Shown: piece by piece, positions 51,622 to 60,577 of the stretch
How positions within the stretch are numbered: position 1 is the first letter of the stretch
Layout: each line of letters starts with the position of its first letter
Assembly (NCBI GenBank): GCA_025363475.1
Contig: JANYDS010000061.1
Span: 1 to 64,000, forward strand
DNA length: 64,000 nt
Direction of reading: 5' to 3'
Origin: Terriglobia bacterium
Lineage (GTDB): Bacteria > Acidobacteriota > Terriglobia > Bryobacterales > Bryobacteraceae
Notes under the pieces: model-generated
Databases searched by the model: none
What the model was told of the DNA's origin: nothing
The model's input: the letters and a program-made list of their open reading frames with translations, nothing else
Translations under genes and position numbers: made by a program

Positions 51622-53943
51622 CTACTTCTCGACCTTTTCCACGTCGCCGTAGACCTGCGCGTAGCTGTCGTAGACCTTCTTGTAATCGTAGCCGTAACCG
51701 TAGCCGACTGTCTTGCGCGGGTCCCACGCATTGAGCACCGTGCCGATGATCCGTGTGCCGTCTTCCACAAAGCGCCGGCTGGCGGCAAGAGCAGTATCGC
51801 GGGTGGTGAAATTCGAGCGCACCACCAGCACCACACCATCCGCAAGACGGCCCACCACGCGGGCATCTGAAATCTGAATCATGGGCGGTGTGTCAATGAT
51901 GACGGTGTCAAATTCGCGGCGTGCCCTTTCGAGCAGAGTGGCGAGGCGAGGAGAATACAGCTGGTTGGCGACGCCGCTGCCGGGGGTCCCCACCGGGAGC
52001 AGAAAGAGATCGGGGTGACCACTGGGCAGGAACGGACTATTCATGCCCTCTGGCAGCGGATGATCCAGCAGTACATCACGCAAGCCCCAGTCGCTTTCAA
52101 TGCCAAAAAGGGAGTGGATACGCGGACGGCGCAGATCGGCGTCGATGAGCAGCACTTTGCGGTTGATCTCCGCCAGTGACAACGCCAGATTGCTGGCTAC
52201 GGTGGTTTTGCCTTCGCCTGGTTTGGCGCTGGTCACCACGATGACACGGGGGCGGTCGGAATCTTCGCCCGAGAACAGAATGGAACTCAGCGTTGCACGG
52301 AATGACTCGGCCAGCAGCGAGGGCTTCATGGAAGCTCCGGCAACTAGTTCCGGCGAGAATTTGGAAGTGCCCGCGCCATTGCCGTTCCCGTTGGCATGGG
52401 AGGCAGCCCCTCCGGGGAGTATTCGCGCACCGGCAACATAGCTCAGGCGCCGCGACGCCGTTGTTTTGTCATTTGGAATCACGCCCAGTTCCGGCACATT
52501 GAGGTAGAAGCTCATTTCGCCGGGGGCCTGCACGGTTCGGTCTTCACGCTCTTTCACCAGCACCAGAATGATGCCCGCCATCAGCCCGCCCAGGGTTCCC
52601 AGCAGGCAGTTGCGCAGCATGTTCGGTTTGTAGGGAGCGCCCGGCGGCAGCGCCGCATCCACCACCCGGATATTGGTGGCACGCATGGCAGATAGCACGC
52701 CCGCTTCCTTCACCTTCTGCAGCATGGTGTCGTAAAGCGTGCGCAGCGTGTCGGCTTCGCGTTTCAGAATGTTGTAGTGGCTCAGGTTAACCGACTGGCC
52801 CGAGACCAGTTTCGACTGTGCCGTGTAATCGGCCTGAAGCAGGGCTTCGTGGCGTGAGGCCGTATCAAAATCGTTGCGAATGCGCCGCAGAATGCTGTCG
52901 CGCTCTTTCTCGACGGCCGCTTCCAGCGAATCGATTTCGGCCTGGACCCGCTTCACGCGCGGATGCTCGGCTGTCAGCGATGAAGAGAGCTCTGCTTTAG
53001 AGCGCCGCAGATCGGTCAGCTTAACCCGGTAGTCACGCAGCGAACTGTCGTCCAGAACCTCGGGCAGCGTCTCCAGCGGACTTTTTGAGGCCGTTTCATA
53101 CTTCGACTGGGCCGTGACACGGTCTGACTGGGCTTTCGAAAGGGCCTGCTGTAAATCGTTGAGTTTCTTCTCAGCAAGGTTATCTTTGTCAGACGTGACG
53201 ACCAGTCCGGTTTGCGAAGCGTATTGCTGCAGGCGCTCTTCGGCCTGCTCCAGCTTGATCTTGAAATCTTCCAGCTGGTGCCCGAGAAAATCTGTGGTGC
53301 GTTCAGAGGTCTGCCAGCGGGCCTCCATATTCTGTTCAATAAATTCGTTGGTGAGGACGTTTACGAATTGCGCCGCGACTGCCGGATCTGTGGAATCAGC
53401 TGCCACCTCAATCACCCGCGTTTGGGGCATCCAGTGCAGCGCGATGTTGCCGGAGGCCATGGCGATGGCCATACTTTGCGGGTTAGGGCGCGGGCCTTCG
53501 TTAATACGCAGGGCTTTGACTGAGGCCGAGACCACAGGCTCAGGCAAATGTGCGGCACGAAGCCAGGAGCCGATGCGCGAAGGGGGTGCCTTGACAATTC
53601 CATCCGCGCCACCCATTTTTCGAACCACACGCTCGGTGAGTGAGCGGCTGCCCAGCACTATGATCTGGGTCTGAATATCCAGCTCGGGATTAAAACTATT
53701 CCCCGGGTCGGTGGTCGGGGTGGCAGCACCCATGTTCAGGAAGTTCTCATTGAGACCCTGGATTTCAATGGTGCTCTTTGCCTGGTAGACGGGGGTTTGC
53801 GGCAAGGTGTACAGGACGGCGAGCAGAATTCCGGAAAACGCTGTAATGAGAACGGTCCATTTCCTGCGGCGCAGAATGTACAGGTAGACCAGGAGACCGC
53901 CCGAGCCTGACTCCTCACCGGTATCGGTCTGGGGGAGTTCCAT
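51622..53943 (-). CDS. Wzc-like polysaccharide co-polymerase and tyrosine autokinase
   Basis: 773 residues. A Wzz domain with a first membrane helix (about 30-50) leads to a long periplasmic coiled coil (about 205-430) and a second helix (about 450, NCLLGTLGGLMAGIILVLVK). The cytoplasmic BY-kinase has Walker A VTSAKPGEGKTTVASNLA (about 570), Walker A' VLLIDADLRRPRIH and Walker B-like TVIIDTPP. The C-terminus carries a tyrosine cluster (YGYGYDYKKVYDSYAQVY) for autophosphorylation. It controls chain length and export with the outer-membrane Wza. No Wzb-like phosphatase is visible in the window. Confidence 0.94.
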   Translation of the reverse strand: MELPQTDTGEESGSGGLLVYLYILRRRKWTVLITAFSGILLAVLYTLPQTPVYQAKSTIEIQGLNENFLNMGAATPTTDPGNSFNPELDIQTQIIVLGSRSLTERVVRKMGGADGIVKAPPSRIGSWLRAAHLPEPVVSASVKALRINEGPRPNPQSMAIAMASGNIALHWMPQTRVIEVAADSTDPAVAAQFVNVLTNEFIEQNMEARWQTSERTTDFLGHQLEDFKIKLEQAEERLQQYASQTGLVVTSDKDNLAEKKLNDLQQALSKAQSDRVTAQSKYETASKSPLETLPEVLDDSSLRDYRVKLTDLRRSKAELSSSLTAEHPRVKRVQAEIDSLEAAVEKERDSILRRIRNDFDTASRHEALLQADYTAQSKLVSGQSVNLSHYNILKREADTLRTLYDTMLQKVKEAGVLSAMRATNIRVVDAALPPGAPYKPNMLRNCLLGTLGGLMAGIILVLVKEREDRTVQAPGEMSFYLNVPELGVIPNDKTTASRRLSYVAGARILPGGAASHANGNGNGAGTSKFSPELVAGASMKPSLLAESFRATLSSILFSGEDSDRPRVIVVTSAKPGEGKTTVASNLALSLAEINRKVLLIDADLRRPRIHSLFGIESDWGLRDVLLDHPLPEGMNSPFLPSGHPDLFLLPVGTPGSGVANQLYSPRLATLLERARREFDTVIIDTPPMIQISDARVVGRLADGVVLVVRSNFTTRDTALAASRRFVEDGTRIIGTVLNAWDPRKTVGYGYGYDYKKVYDSYAQVYGDVEKVEK

Positions 53944-53951
53944 ACTGCGCT

Positions 53952-53976
53952 GGCGGGCATAATGGCCATGCCCGCC
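53952..53976 (-). promoter_or_regulatory. Perfect hairpin just upstream of the Wzc-like start
   Basis: GGCGGGCAT-N7-ATGCCCGCC forms a perfect 9-bp stem 8 nt before ATG 53943, within the 113-nt gap that separates the Wza-like and Wzc-like genes. No Shine-Dalgarno lies between it and the ATG. There is no T run, so it is not a typical terminator; it could limit wzc translation, act as an RNA-processing site or stabilise the mRNA. Confidence 0.45.
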
Positions 53977-54056
53977 GTTGCCGCGCGACGGGAAATCGCC
54001 GGGCGGAGCAGGGGTGCTGAAACTTTCGTCAGTGATTCGGTCAGCCAGGAAGTGTC

Positions 54057-55055
54057 CTATTTTGTGGTTGCGAATACTCCGGCGGAAACAATACTCGGGA
54101 TGGCTATGGCGGCCAGCTTTTTGCCCGTGCTGCCTGAGACCACCAGAATGTCATTGGCCTGCATGGAAATGTCGCGCGACTTGCCCTTCATGATGCTGCT
54201 GAGGTTTACTGTGATTTCCTCGCGCTGAGCTTTGCCCGGCAGAGTGCGCAGCACCTTGGCCTTACCCGAATTCGCGGTGGGACCCAGACCGCCCGCCATG
54301 GACAGCGCTTCCAGAATGGAAATTGTCTTGCGTTCACCCAGCGCCAGGCCGCCTGAAACTCTCACTTCCCCGACGACGTAGATCATCTCCCCTTTGGGCA
54401 CAGTAATCACGTCGTTCGGTTTGATCTCAATGTTTTCCTCGGGCTTTTTTGCTTCCATGACATCTTTCAGCACCACTTCCGCGAGGCTGAATTTGCCCGT
54501 CGGGTCTGTTGTGGCCCCGGTCAGGGGAATAACGCCGTTTTCGATCCTGCGGGTGATGCGTGCACTGTTGCCGGCATCAGGCTTGATGCCGCCAGCCATG
54601 GAAAGGACTTCATACAAGTTTTTATTGCCGCGCAACTGGAGCACACCTGGCGAACCTACCGAACCGAGCACCGATACCGGCTGACTGCGGAATTCCAGCA
54701 CAGAGATCGATACGGCCGGTTCCTTGATGTACTTTCTGAGCTTTTCCGTAAGTTGCTGCCGCAACTGCTGAACTGTCAGGCCGGCAACCTGCACCGGACC
54801 CACCAGCGGAAGATAGAGCTGGCCGTTGGTATCTACCAGAATCGGTTTATCGTTGATGTCTTCGAGTTCAGAGACGCGGATTACGATCTGATCATCCGGA
54901 CCGAGGACGTAGCTTGACCGAACCTGCGACGCGTTTTGAGGTTGAATCGAGTCGATTCCGAGCGATTGAGCAGCCATCAGCCCCGGCCAAATCAAACAAA
55001 ACACTGCCGTGGCACGTGCCGGATTTCTTATCGCTTTTCTCATCAGAATAATCAT
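54057..55055 (-). CDS. Wza-like polysaccharide export protein
   Basis: 332 residues from ATG 55055, preceded by GAGG 6 nt upstream (ATG 55043 is possible). The signal peptide (ATAVFCLIWPGLMAAQ) lacks a lipobox Cys. The Poly_export domain (YVLGPDDQIVIRVSELEDI, DTNGQLYLPLVGPVQVAGLT, LTEKLRKYIKEPAVSISVLE) and two SLBB repeats (VSVLGSVGSPGVLQLRGNKN; IYVVGEVRVSGGLALGERKT) follow. It forms the outer-membrane exit channel or its periplasmic ring for the polysaccharide. It is the first gene of the minus-strand operon. Confidence 0.93.
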   Translation of the reverse strand: MIILMRKAIRNPARATAVFCLIWPGLMAAQSLGIDSIQPQNASQVRSSYVLGPDDQIVIRVSELEDINDKPILVDTNGQLYLPLVGPVQVAGLTVQQLRQQLTEKLRKYIKEPAVSISVLEFRSQPVSVLGSVGSPGVLQLRGNKNLYEVLSMAGGIKPDAGNSARITRRIENGVIPLTGATTDPTGKFSLAEVVLKDVMEAKKPEENIEIKPNDVITVPKGEMIYVVGEVRVSGGLALGERKTISILEALSMAGGLGPTANSGKAKVLRTLPGKAQREEITVNLSSIMKGKSRDISMQANDILVVSGSTGKKLAAIAIPSIVSAGVFATTK

Positions 55056-55176
55056 TGTCAGCCTCAATCCTGCACGCCAAAACCCGATTTCCGGCAAGCT
55101 CCGCCCTGTAAGTCACAACATAAGGCGTTATCTCGTTGCCTTGTGCGTTTCGTTCTCATCTAGTGACCGTATGATT

Positions 55177-55198
55177 CAGAACGGTTTCAAATGTTCTG
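55177..55198. promoter_or_regulatory. Inverted repeat CAGAAC-N10-GTTCTG, candidate operator
   Basis: CAGAAC (55177-55182) and GTTCTG (55193-55198) are perfect 6-bp inverted half-sites, centres 16 bp apart, in the divergent region between the Wza-like gene and the TPR gene. They overlap the start site predicted from the minus-strand promoter at 55201-55228, a usual repressor position. A chance palindrome of this size is possible. Confidence 0.35.
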
Positions 55199-55200
55199 CG

Positions 55201-55228
55201 ATAATAACACCGTAGCAGATTTAGACAA
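55201..55228 (-). promoter_or_regulatory. Candidate sigma70-like promoter of the polysaccharide operon
   Basis: On the minus strand TTGTCT (55228-55223), a 16-bp spacer and TATTAT (55206-55201). The predicted start near 55194 gives a leader of about 140 nt before the Wza-like ATG 55055. The -35 match is partial (4 of 6). The rest of the 242-nt divergent region holds no other feature I can support. Confidence 0.4.
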
Positions 55229-55297
55229 CGTAGTCTTTGGACATAGTACTAGCACTAACACCCAATTTTTACATCAATATAGAGGGAATTGACCCGC

Positions 55298-56527
55298 ATG
55301 CCTACCTTTCAGTCATCGTGTGCGGTACGCCACCCGGCCGGCCCAATTCCGGTCGCGCGACGTCAGGTGGTCAATATCACGACCGTCGTCTCCTGTCTGC
55401 TTCTCGGCGGCCTCGCGTGGTCTCTTCGCGCCGATTTTGTACAGCCGCAGCCAAACAGCATCCTCGTCAGAGGAGGTTTTGTGAGGGCGGATCAACTGGT
55501 TGCGGACATGTCGTATGCCGAAATGCTGCAATCACCTGAAATTATCCGCCGCAGAGTGGCGTCCGATTCCGGCAACCCCTATCGCTGGGCGGAACTGGGC
55601 GAATACATGCAGAATAACGAGCGTTTTGTCGAAGCCCAGGTGGCGCTCGACCGTGCTGCTGCGCTCGGTCCGGAAATTCCTTCCATTCTGATGCGGGAAG
55701 CAAATTTCTACCTCCTGCGGGACAAGCCAGAGAAAATGGCGGCACTGGGCAAGCGAATTCTGGCCCTGACATCAGATTTTGACCAGATCCTCTTCATCAA
55801 CTACGCAGCTGCTGGCCTGTCCACTCGTCAGGTTATGCAACTCGGGGTTCCGGAGAACGCCCGTGCGGCTCGTTCGTGGCTGGTGGCACTGCTGCCCCGC
55901 GCTCGTCCAGAGGAGTTAATGGACGCGTGGGAGTGGCTCCGCGTAAGGGACCTCGCTGACCAGACCACGGCTGAACAACTGGTTTCGACCCTTTGGGATC
56001 GTCACTTGTACCAGCTGGCGGCGGAAACCTGGACCGGGTGGCTGGGGTCTGCGAGGGGCGATTACCTCAAACCCAACCTGCTCGCCAACCGGCGCTTCAC
56101 CAGCGAGCCGGCCGCCGTTCCGCTCGACTGGAAGGTGGGCAACACGGATAAATTTGTGATCCACAACGGCCTGAGTCTCTTTTTTAGCGGAAACGAAGCG
56201 GGTGGGTTTGTGGCTGCCGCGCAACTGGTGCCGGTCAGGCCCGGCAGGTACCGGTTTACGGCGGAACTCACTGCCACCGATATCACAACCGATGAAGGCC
56301 CTTACTTCCGCTTCTACGACGCGGAAAAGATAGACCGCTTCAATATGCTGACTCCGGGTATTCTCGGCTCATCACCCCGCCACGCGATTCACTATGAGTT
56401 TGTGGTTCCCGCCGGAACCCGGGTTTTGGGAGTGCAGCTGGAGCGCAAGGCTTCGCTTCGTTTTGACAACAAGATTAAAGGCCAGCTTTTGATCCACGAA
56501 GTTTTGCTGCTGCCAGACGGCCGTTAA
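55298..56527 (+). CDS. EPS-locus TPR protein with C-terminal carbohydrate-binding-like domain
   Basis: 409 residues from ATG 55298 (TTG 55289 lies too close to GAGGG). A signal anchor (about 25-45, ITTVVSCLLLGGLAWSL) precedes TPR-like helices (YRWAELGEYMQNNERFVEAQ; ALDRAAALGPEIPSILMREA). The last 150 residues are a beta-rich jelly-roll-like domain (LANRRFTSEPAAVPLDWKV, LVPVRPGRYRFTAELTATDI, LGVQLERKASLRFDN). It is divergent from the Wza-like gene and probably a periplasmic scaffold for polysaccharide assembly or wall attachment. The role is inferred from position and fold. Confidence 0.7.
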   Translation: MPTFQSSCAVRHPAGPIPVARRQVVNITTVVSCLLLGGLAWSLRADFVQPQPNSILVRGGFVRADQLVADMSYAEMLQSPEIIRRRVASDSGNPYRWAELGEYMQNNERFVEAQVALDRAAALGPEIPSILMREANFYLLRDKPEKMAALGKRILALTSDFDQILFINYAAAGLSTRQVMQLGVPENARAARSWLVALLPRARPEELMDAWEWLRVRDLADQTTAEQLVSTLWDRHLYQLAAETWTGWLGSARGDYLKPNLLANRRFTSEPAAVPLDWKVGNTDKFVIHNGLSLFFSGNEAGGFVAAAQLVPVRPGRYRFTAELTATDITTDEGPYFRFYDAEKIDRFNMLTPGILGSSPRHAIHYEFVVPAGTRVLGVQLERKASLRFDNKIKGQLLIHEVLLLPDGR

Positions 56528-56556
56528 AGCGCCAAGTTTAAGATCAGGAAGACAGC

Positions 56557-57990
56557 ATGTCCACTCATACACAGCTTTTCATCAACGGCGCCTGGTGCGA
56601 CAGCGCGGCCGGCAAGACGCTCGATGTTCTAAACCCGGCTACCGGCGAAACCATTGGAACCCTCGCGCATGCGGAACGCGCCGACCTTGATTTGGCTCTG
56701 GAAGCGGCGGATAAGGGCTTCCGCAGCTGGCGGAAAATCTCTGCGTATGACCGGGCAAAAACGATGCGTATCGCCGCCGGGCTGGTGCGAGAGCGTGTTG
56801 ACCTGATCGCCCGCACCATGACTGCCGAGCAGGGCAAGCCGGTGAATGAGGCGAAGGGCGAAATTCTGCTGGCCGCAGATCTGATCGAGTGGTTTTCGGA
56901 AGAAGCCCGCCGCACTTACGGACGCGTGATTCCTGCGCGCGCGGAAGGCGTCTATCAGCTGGTGGTGAAGGAACCGGTGGGTCCGGTGGCGGCCTTCTCG
57001 CCGTGGAATTTTCCCATCAATCAGGCTGTGCGCAAGATCAGTGCTGCGCTGGCGGCGGGCTGTTCCATCATCCTGAAAGGGCCGGAAGAAACGCCGGGTT
57101 CGTGTGCGGAACTGGTGCGCGCCTTTGCCGATGCGGGTGTTATCGCTGGTGCCATCAATCTGGTCTTCGGCATTCCGGCTGATATTTCCAGCTATCTGAT
57201 TCCGCATCCGGTGATTCGCAAGATTTCGTTCACCGGTTCGACGGCCGTGGGTAAACAGCTGGCGGCCCTTGCGGGTCTTCACATGAAGCGCATCACCATG
57301 GAATTGGGCGGCCACGCGCCTGCCGTGATTTTTGAAGATGCCGATCTCGATGTTGCGGCGAAGCTGCTGGGGGCCAACAAATTCCGCAATGCGGGCCAGG
57401 TCTGTGTGGCTCCCACTCGGTTTCTCATCCATAAGAGTGTTTACGAACCGTTTGTGGAGAAATTTTTGAAAGTCACCGGACGCGTTCAGGTCGGCAACGG
57501 TCTGGATAAAGGCATTTCCATGGGACCGCTGGTGCGGGAACGGCGGGTCCAGGCGATGGAAGGCTTTGTGGCCGACGCCGTCGAAAAAGGCGCTGAAGTG
57601 CAAACCGGCGGCAGTCGCATCGGGGAGCGCGGCTTCTTCTATGCTCCGACGGTGATCACGGGGGCGCCGCTGGACAGCCGCATCATGAATGAAGAACCCT
57701 TTGGGCCTCTGGCGATTATGGTGCCATTTAGTGATTTCGATGAGGCCGTGGCAGAAGCGAATCGTCTTCCTTACGGACTGGCGGCTTACGCCTATACGAA
57801 ATCCGCGAAAACCGCGAACCTGATTGGTGCTGCCATCGAGAGTGGCATGGTGTCGATTAACCACCACGGTCTGGCGTTGCCAGAGGTTCCGTTCGGCGGC
57901 GTCAAGGATTCGGGTTATGGTTCCGAAGGTGGTTCAGAAGCGATTGAAGCTTATCTGAACCACAAGTTCATCACGCAAGCCGGGCTGTAG
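56557..57990 (+). CDS. NAD(P)-dependent succinate-semialdehyde-type dehydrogenase
   Basis: 477 residues, aldehyde dehydrogenase fold. [21 protein letters not shown], the cofactor loop [15 protein letters not shown], the catalytic glutamate in MELGGHAP and the catalytic cysteine in [12 protein letters not shown] are all present. The C-terminal [20 protein letters not shown] is typical of the succinate-semialdehyde/alpha-ketoglutarate-semialdehyde group (GabD-like). The exact aldehyde is uncertain. It begins 29 nt after the TPR gene and ends 1 nt before the regulator gene; GGAAGACAGC before the ATG holds a weak ribosome-binding site. Confidence 0.9.
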   Translation: MSTHTQLFINGAWCDSAAGKTLDVLNPATGETIGTLAHAERADLDLALEAADKGFRSWRKISAYDRAKTMRIAAGLVRERVDLIARTMTAEQGKPVNEAKGEILLAADLIEWFSEEARRTYGRVIPARAEGVYQLVVKEPVGPVAAFSPWNFPINQAVRKISAALAAGCSIILKGPEETPGSCAELVRAFADAGVIAGAINLVFGIPADISSYLIPHPVIRKISFTGSTAVGKQLAALAGLHMKRITMELGGHAPAVIFEDADLDVAAKLLGANKFRNAGQVCVAPTRFLIHKSVYEPFVEKFLKVTGRVQVGNGLDKGISMGPLVRERRVQAMEGFVADAVEKGAEVQTGGSRIGERGFFYAPTVITGAPLDSRIMNEEPFGPLAIMVPFSDFDEAVAEANRLPYGLAAYAYTKSAKTANLIGAAIESGMVSINHHGLALPEVPFGGVKDSGYGSEGGSEAIEAYLNHKFITQAGL

Positions 57991-57991
57991 G

Positions 57992-58831
57992 GTGGCGGCA
58001 CCCAAACGCATTTTAATCGTCGACGACGATCCGGATATTCACCTGCTGCTCGGCAAAGCCCTTGCTGACACCGGCATTGAACTCGGGAGCGCCCTCGATG
58101 GCGTGGAAGGCCTGAGCCGCATAGAAAACGAGGCGTGGGACCTGATCCTGACTGATGTAATCATGCCGGGTCTTGATGGCCTTGCGCTGCTCGAACTGGT
58201 TCGGGCGCTTCGCCCTTCGCTCCGGGTGGTGGTCATGACCGTCGACAGTACGGCGGAAAAGATCATCAGTGCCATCCGAGAGCACGCTTTCTCCTGGCTG
58301 AGTAAACCGTTCACCCTCGAAGCGGTGCGTGAAGCCGTGGAAGAGGCGTTGCAGGCGGATCGGGACGATGATATTGAAGTGTTGTCGGCGAGCCCCCGCT
58401 GGCTGGAAGTCCGCCTGCGCTGCAGACTCGCGACAGCTGCCCGCATTCTCAACTTTGTACGCGAAATGGAAACGGGGTTGCCTGCGGCCGACCGTGAAAG
58501 TGTGGGGACGGCTTTTCGCGAAATTCTCACCAACGCAATTGAACACGGTGGACACAATGACCCCCACTCGAGTGTGACCGTGACTTATATCCGGGCAGAA
58601 CAGGCGCTGCTTTACAGCGTCCGCGATCCGGGTGACGGATTTTCATTTGCGCGTCTGGAACACGCGGCGATTTCGAATTCGCCTGAAGCTCCGCTGGCGC
58701 ATGCTGAACTGCGCGAACAACGCGGGATGCGGTCCGGCGGTTTCGGGATTCTGATGACCCGCGCTCTGGTAGACGAAATGATTTACAACGAAAAAGGGAA
58801 TGAGGTTCTGCTGATTAAATACCTGAGTTAA
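57992..58831 (+). CDS. Response-regulator receiver fused to an RsbW-type HATPase domain
   Basis: 279 residues from GTG 57992. Residues 1-125 are an intact receiver: LIVDDDPDIH (acidic pair), LTDVIMPGLDG (phospho-Asp about 54), VMTVD, LSKPF (conserved Lys). Residues about 140-279 are an HATPase_c_2 domain of the anti-sigma-kinase type: EILTNAIEHGG (N box), RDPGDGFSF (G1), RSGGFGILMTRALVDEM (G2). A phosphorelay could thus directly control an RsbW-like kinase or binding activity. No anti-sigma antagonist or sigma factor is adjacent. Confidence 0.88.
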   Translation: MAAPKRILIVDDDPDIHLLLGKALADTGIELGSALDGVEGLSRIENEAWDLILTDVIMPGLDGLALLELVRALRPSLRVVVMTVDSTAEKIISAIREHAFSWLSKPFTLEAVREAVEEALQADRDDDIEVLSASPRWLEVRLRCRLATAARILNFVREMETGLPAADRESVGTAFREILTNAIEHGGHNDPHSSVTVTYIRAEQALLYSVRDPGDGFSFARLEHAAISNSPEAPLAHAELREQRGMRSGGFGILMTRALVDEMIYNEKGNEVLLIKYLS

Positions 58832-59331
58832 TCTTCGGGCGTTTCTTCTTCGGCTTCCTCTTCCTCATCCTCATCGAAACCAAACTCACCGGCAGCTTCG
58901 GCCTGCGCTGCCAGGTCTTCATCGGAAATTTCGTATTCCAGCACTTCCAGTGCCTGCTCTTCGAACGATGCGGGCACCATCAGACGCAGTTGAAATGCAC
59001 CCAGCCCCAGACTCTGGTTCTCCAGCCGGGCTGGTATCGACGCGCTTTCCAGCAGGCCCCGGGCGAGGCTGGCATCGTCAGCCACCGTATAGGTGCCGAT
59101 CAGCACCAGTTCGTCCCCTGCCGCCAGTTCATGCGAAGCAGCTATATCCGTTTCGGTGGTCTCAGCCTCCGCGACCGGTGCCGGAGTGCCGGTCTTTAAG
59201 CCCCGTGCTGCCAGTTCTTCTTCGAAACACGAACGCGCCGCGTCTACCAGATCTTCCGGTTTGGTGGCCAGCAGGGTCTCATCGGACAGCACTTCAAAAT
59301 GCCGCCGGAAATCGTCGTTGGAAATATTCAT
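58828..59331 (-). CDS. DUF2007-like acidic protein
   Basis: 167 residues from ATG 59331, with GAGG 8 nt upstream. The central part (LVLIGTYTVADDASLARGLL, IPARLENQSLGLGAFQLRLM, ASFEEQALEVLEYE) has the beta-alpha-beta pattern of DUF2007, a small putative signalling domain with similarity to PII-like folds. The C-terminus is extremely acidic (FDEDEEEEAEEETPED). The N-terminal 60 residues look like an independent helical segment. Its stop overlaps the convergent regulator gene by 4 nt. Function unknown. Confidence 0.7.
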   Translation of the reverse strand: MNISNDDFRRHFEVLSDETLLATKPEDLVDAARSCFEEELAARGLKTGTPAPVAEAETTETDIAASHELAAGDELVLIGTYTVADDASLARGLLESASIPARLENQSLGLGAFQLRLMVPASFEEQALEVLEYEISDEDLAAQAEAAGEFGFDEDEEEEAEEETPED

Positions 59332-59341
59332 TTTCAAACCC

Positions 59342-60547
59342 TCAGGCAATTATTTTGTCGCGGTAAAGCCGGTCTGTCGTCGCAGAGTCGAGGCCCAGAA
59401 ATTCGGTCAGCACTGCGGCTGAATCGGCCCCCAGCAATGGTGAAGCGCTGGTGATTTTGCCGGGTGTCTCTGATAGCTGAACGGGAACTCCCATAACATG
59501 CACCCTGCCCGCTTCGGCATGATCCACGACTGGGGTCATGTTGCGCGCAGCGGTGTGTTCGTCGTCAATCACTTCTTTCAAATTGCGGACCAGCGTACAG
59601 GGGACGCCCTGCCTTGTAAATGCCGTCATCCAGTGCGCGGCGGATTGCGAGCGGAAGATGCCTTCCAGCACGGGTTCCAGTTCCCCCCGGTTGTGAACCC
59701 GCAGCGGATTGGAATTATAACGCGGGTCATGGGTGAGATCCGCTCTGTCTATGGCCACGCAGAACGCTTCCCAAAGCTTGTCGCTGGCGACCGCGATAGT
59801 GATTTCGCGGTCCGCACACGTATAGTTCCGATAGGGAACAATCGCGTCAAACAGAGTACCCATAGGGCCGGGAATTACATCGGAAGCCAGATACCGCGCA
59901 AAGCTGGGGGCCATGGTGGACATGAGCCCGTCCAGCATGGATACATCGACAAACTGACCGCGCCCCGTGCGGTGCCGCGCTTCCACTGCCATCATGGCTC
60001 CAATCAGGGCGAACATACCGGCAGTGATGTCGGCCACGGAATGCCCGGTCTTGACGGTCTCGCCTGCTGGCGTCCCGGTGATACTCATAAGGCCGGATGC
60101 GGCCTGAATGATCAGATCCATCGCCGGTTCATTACGCCGCGGCCCCGTCTGGCCGTAGCCGGAAACCGAGACATAGATCAGCCGCGGATTGATCGCTGAG
60201 AGCGAGGCGTAGTCAAGCCCCAGGCGGTTCATAGTGCCGGGCCGGAAATTCTCGATCAGAAAATCAGATTTTGTCGCAAGCTGACGGCAGAGGTCCAGGC
60301 CTTCTTTGCTTTTCAAGTCAATCGCAAGGCTTTGTTTGCCGCTGTTGAGGCCCAGAAAATAGGCGGCGTCAGCGCCCTGAAAAGGTGGTCCCCAGGTGCG
60401 GCCAATATCACCGTGACCAGGCCCTTCCACTTTGATGACACGGGCCCCGTAGGCAGCCATCAGCATGGTGCAGTAGGGGCCTGCGAGCGCGTGGGAAAAA
60501 TCGAGAACGGTCAGGCCATCAAGCGGTGGGGGCACATGGGTCAGCAT
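59342..60547 (-). CDS. Class III (CaiB/BaiF) CoA-transferase
   Basis: 401 residues. LTVLDFSHALAGPYCTMLMA opens the family I fold; VIKVEGPGHGDIGR, SGKQSLAIDLKSKEG, DFLIENFRPGTMNRLGLDY and the catalytic aspartate in NEPAMDLIIQAASG are present, followed by GHSVADITAGMFALIGAM. Such enzymes move CoA between carboxylic acids by glutamyl/aspartyl-CoA anhydride chemistry. Neighbours (thioesterase, FadB-like) indicate fatty or aromatic acid catabolism; the acid is not identifiable. Confidence 0.92.
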   Translation of the reverse strand: MLTHVPPPLDGLTVLDFSHALAGPYCTMLMAAYGARVIKVEGPGHGDIGRTWGPPFQGADAAYFLGLNSGKQSLAIDLKSKEGLDLCRQLATKSDFLIENFRPGTMNRLGLDYASLSAINPRLIYVSVSGYGQTGPRRNEPAMDLIIQAASGLMSITGTPAGETVKTGHSVADITAGMFALIGAMMAVEARHRTGRGQFVDVSMLDGLMSTMAPSFARYLASDVIPGPMGTLFDAIVPYRNYTCADREITIAVASDKLWEAFCVAIDRADLTHDPRYNSNPLRVHNRGELEPVLEGIFRSQSAAHWMTAFTRQGVPCTLVRNLKEVIDDEHTAARNMTPVVDHAEAGRVHVMGVPVQLSETPGKITSASPLLGADSAAVLTEFLGLDSATTDRLYRDKIIA

Positions 60548-60577
60548 CTCATGCCGAGGCTCTTAAACAAGTGCGCG

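Noticed and set aside
56629-57867. Minus-strand 412-codon frame opposite the aldehyde dehydrogenase
   Set aside because: The dehydrogenase carries all catalytic motifs; the opposite frame is an Arg/His/Phe-rich shadow.
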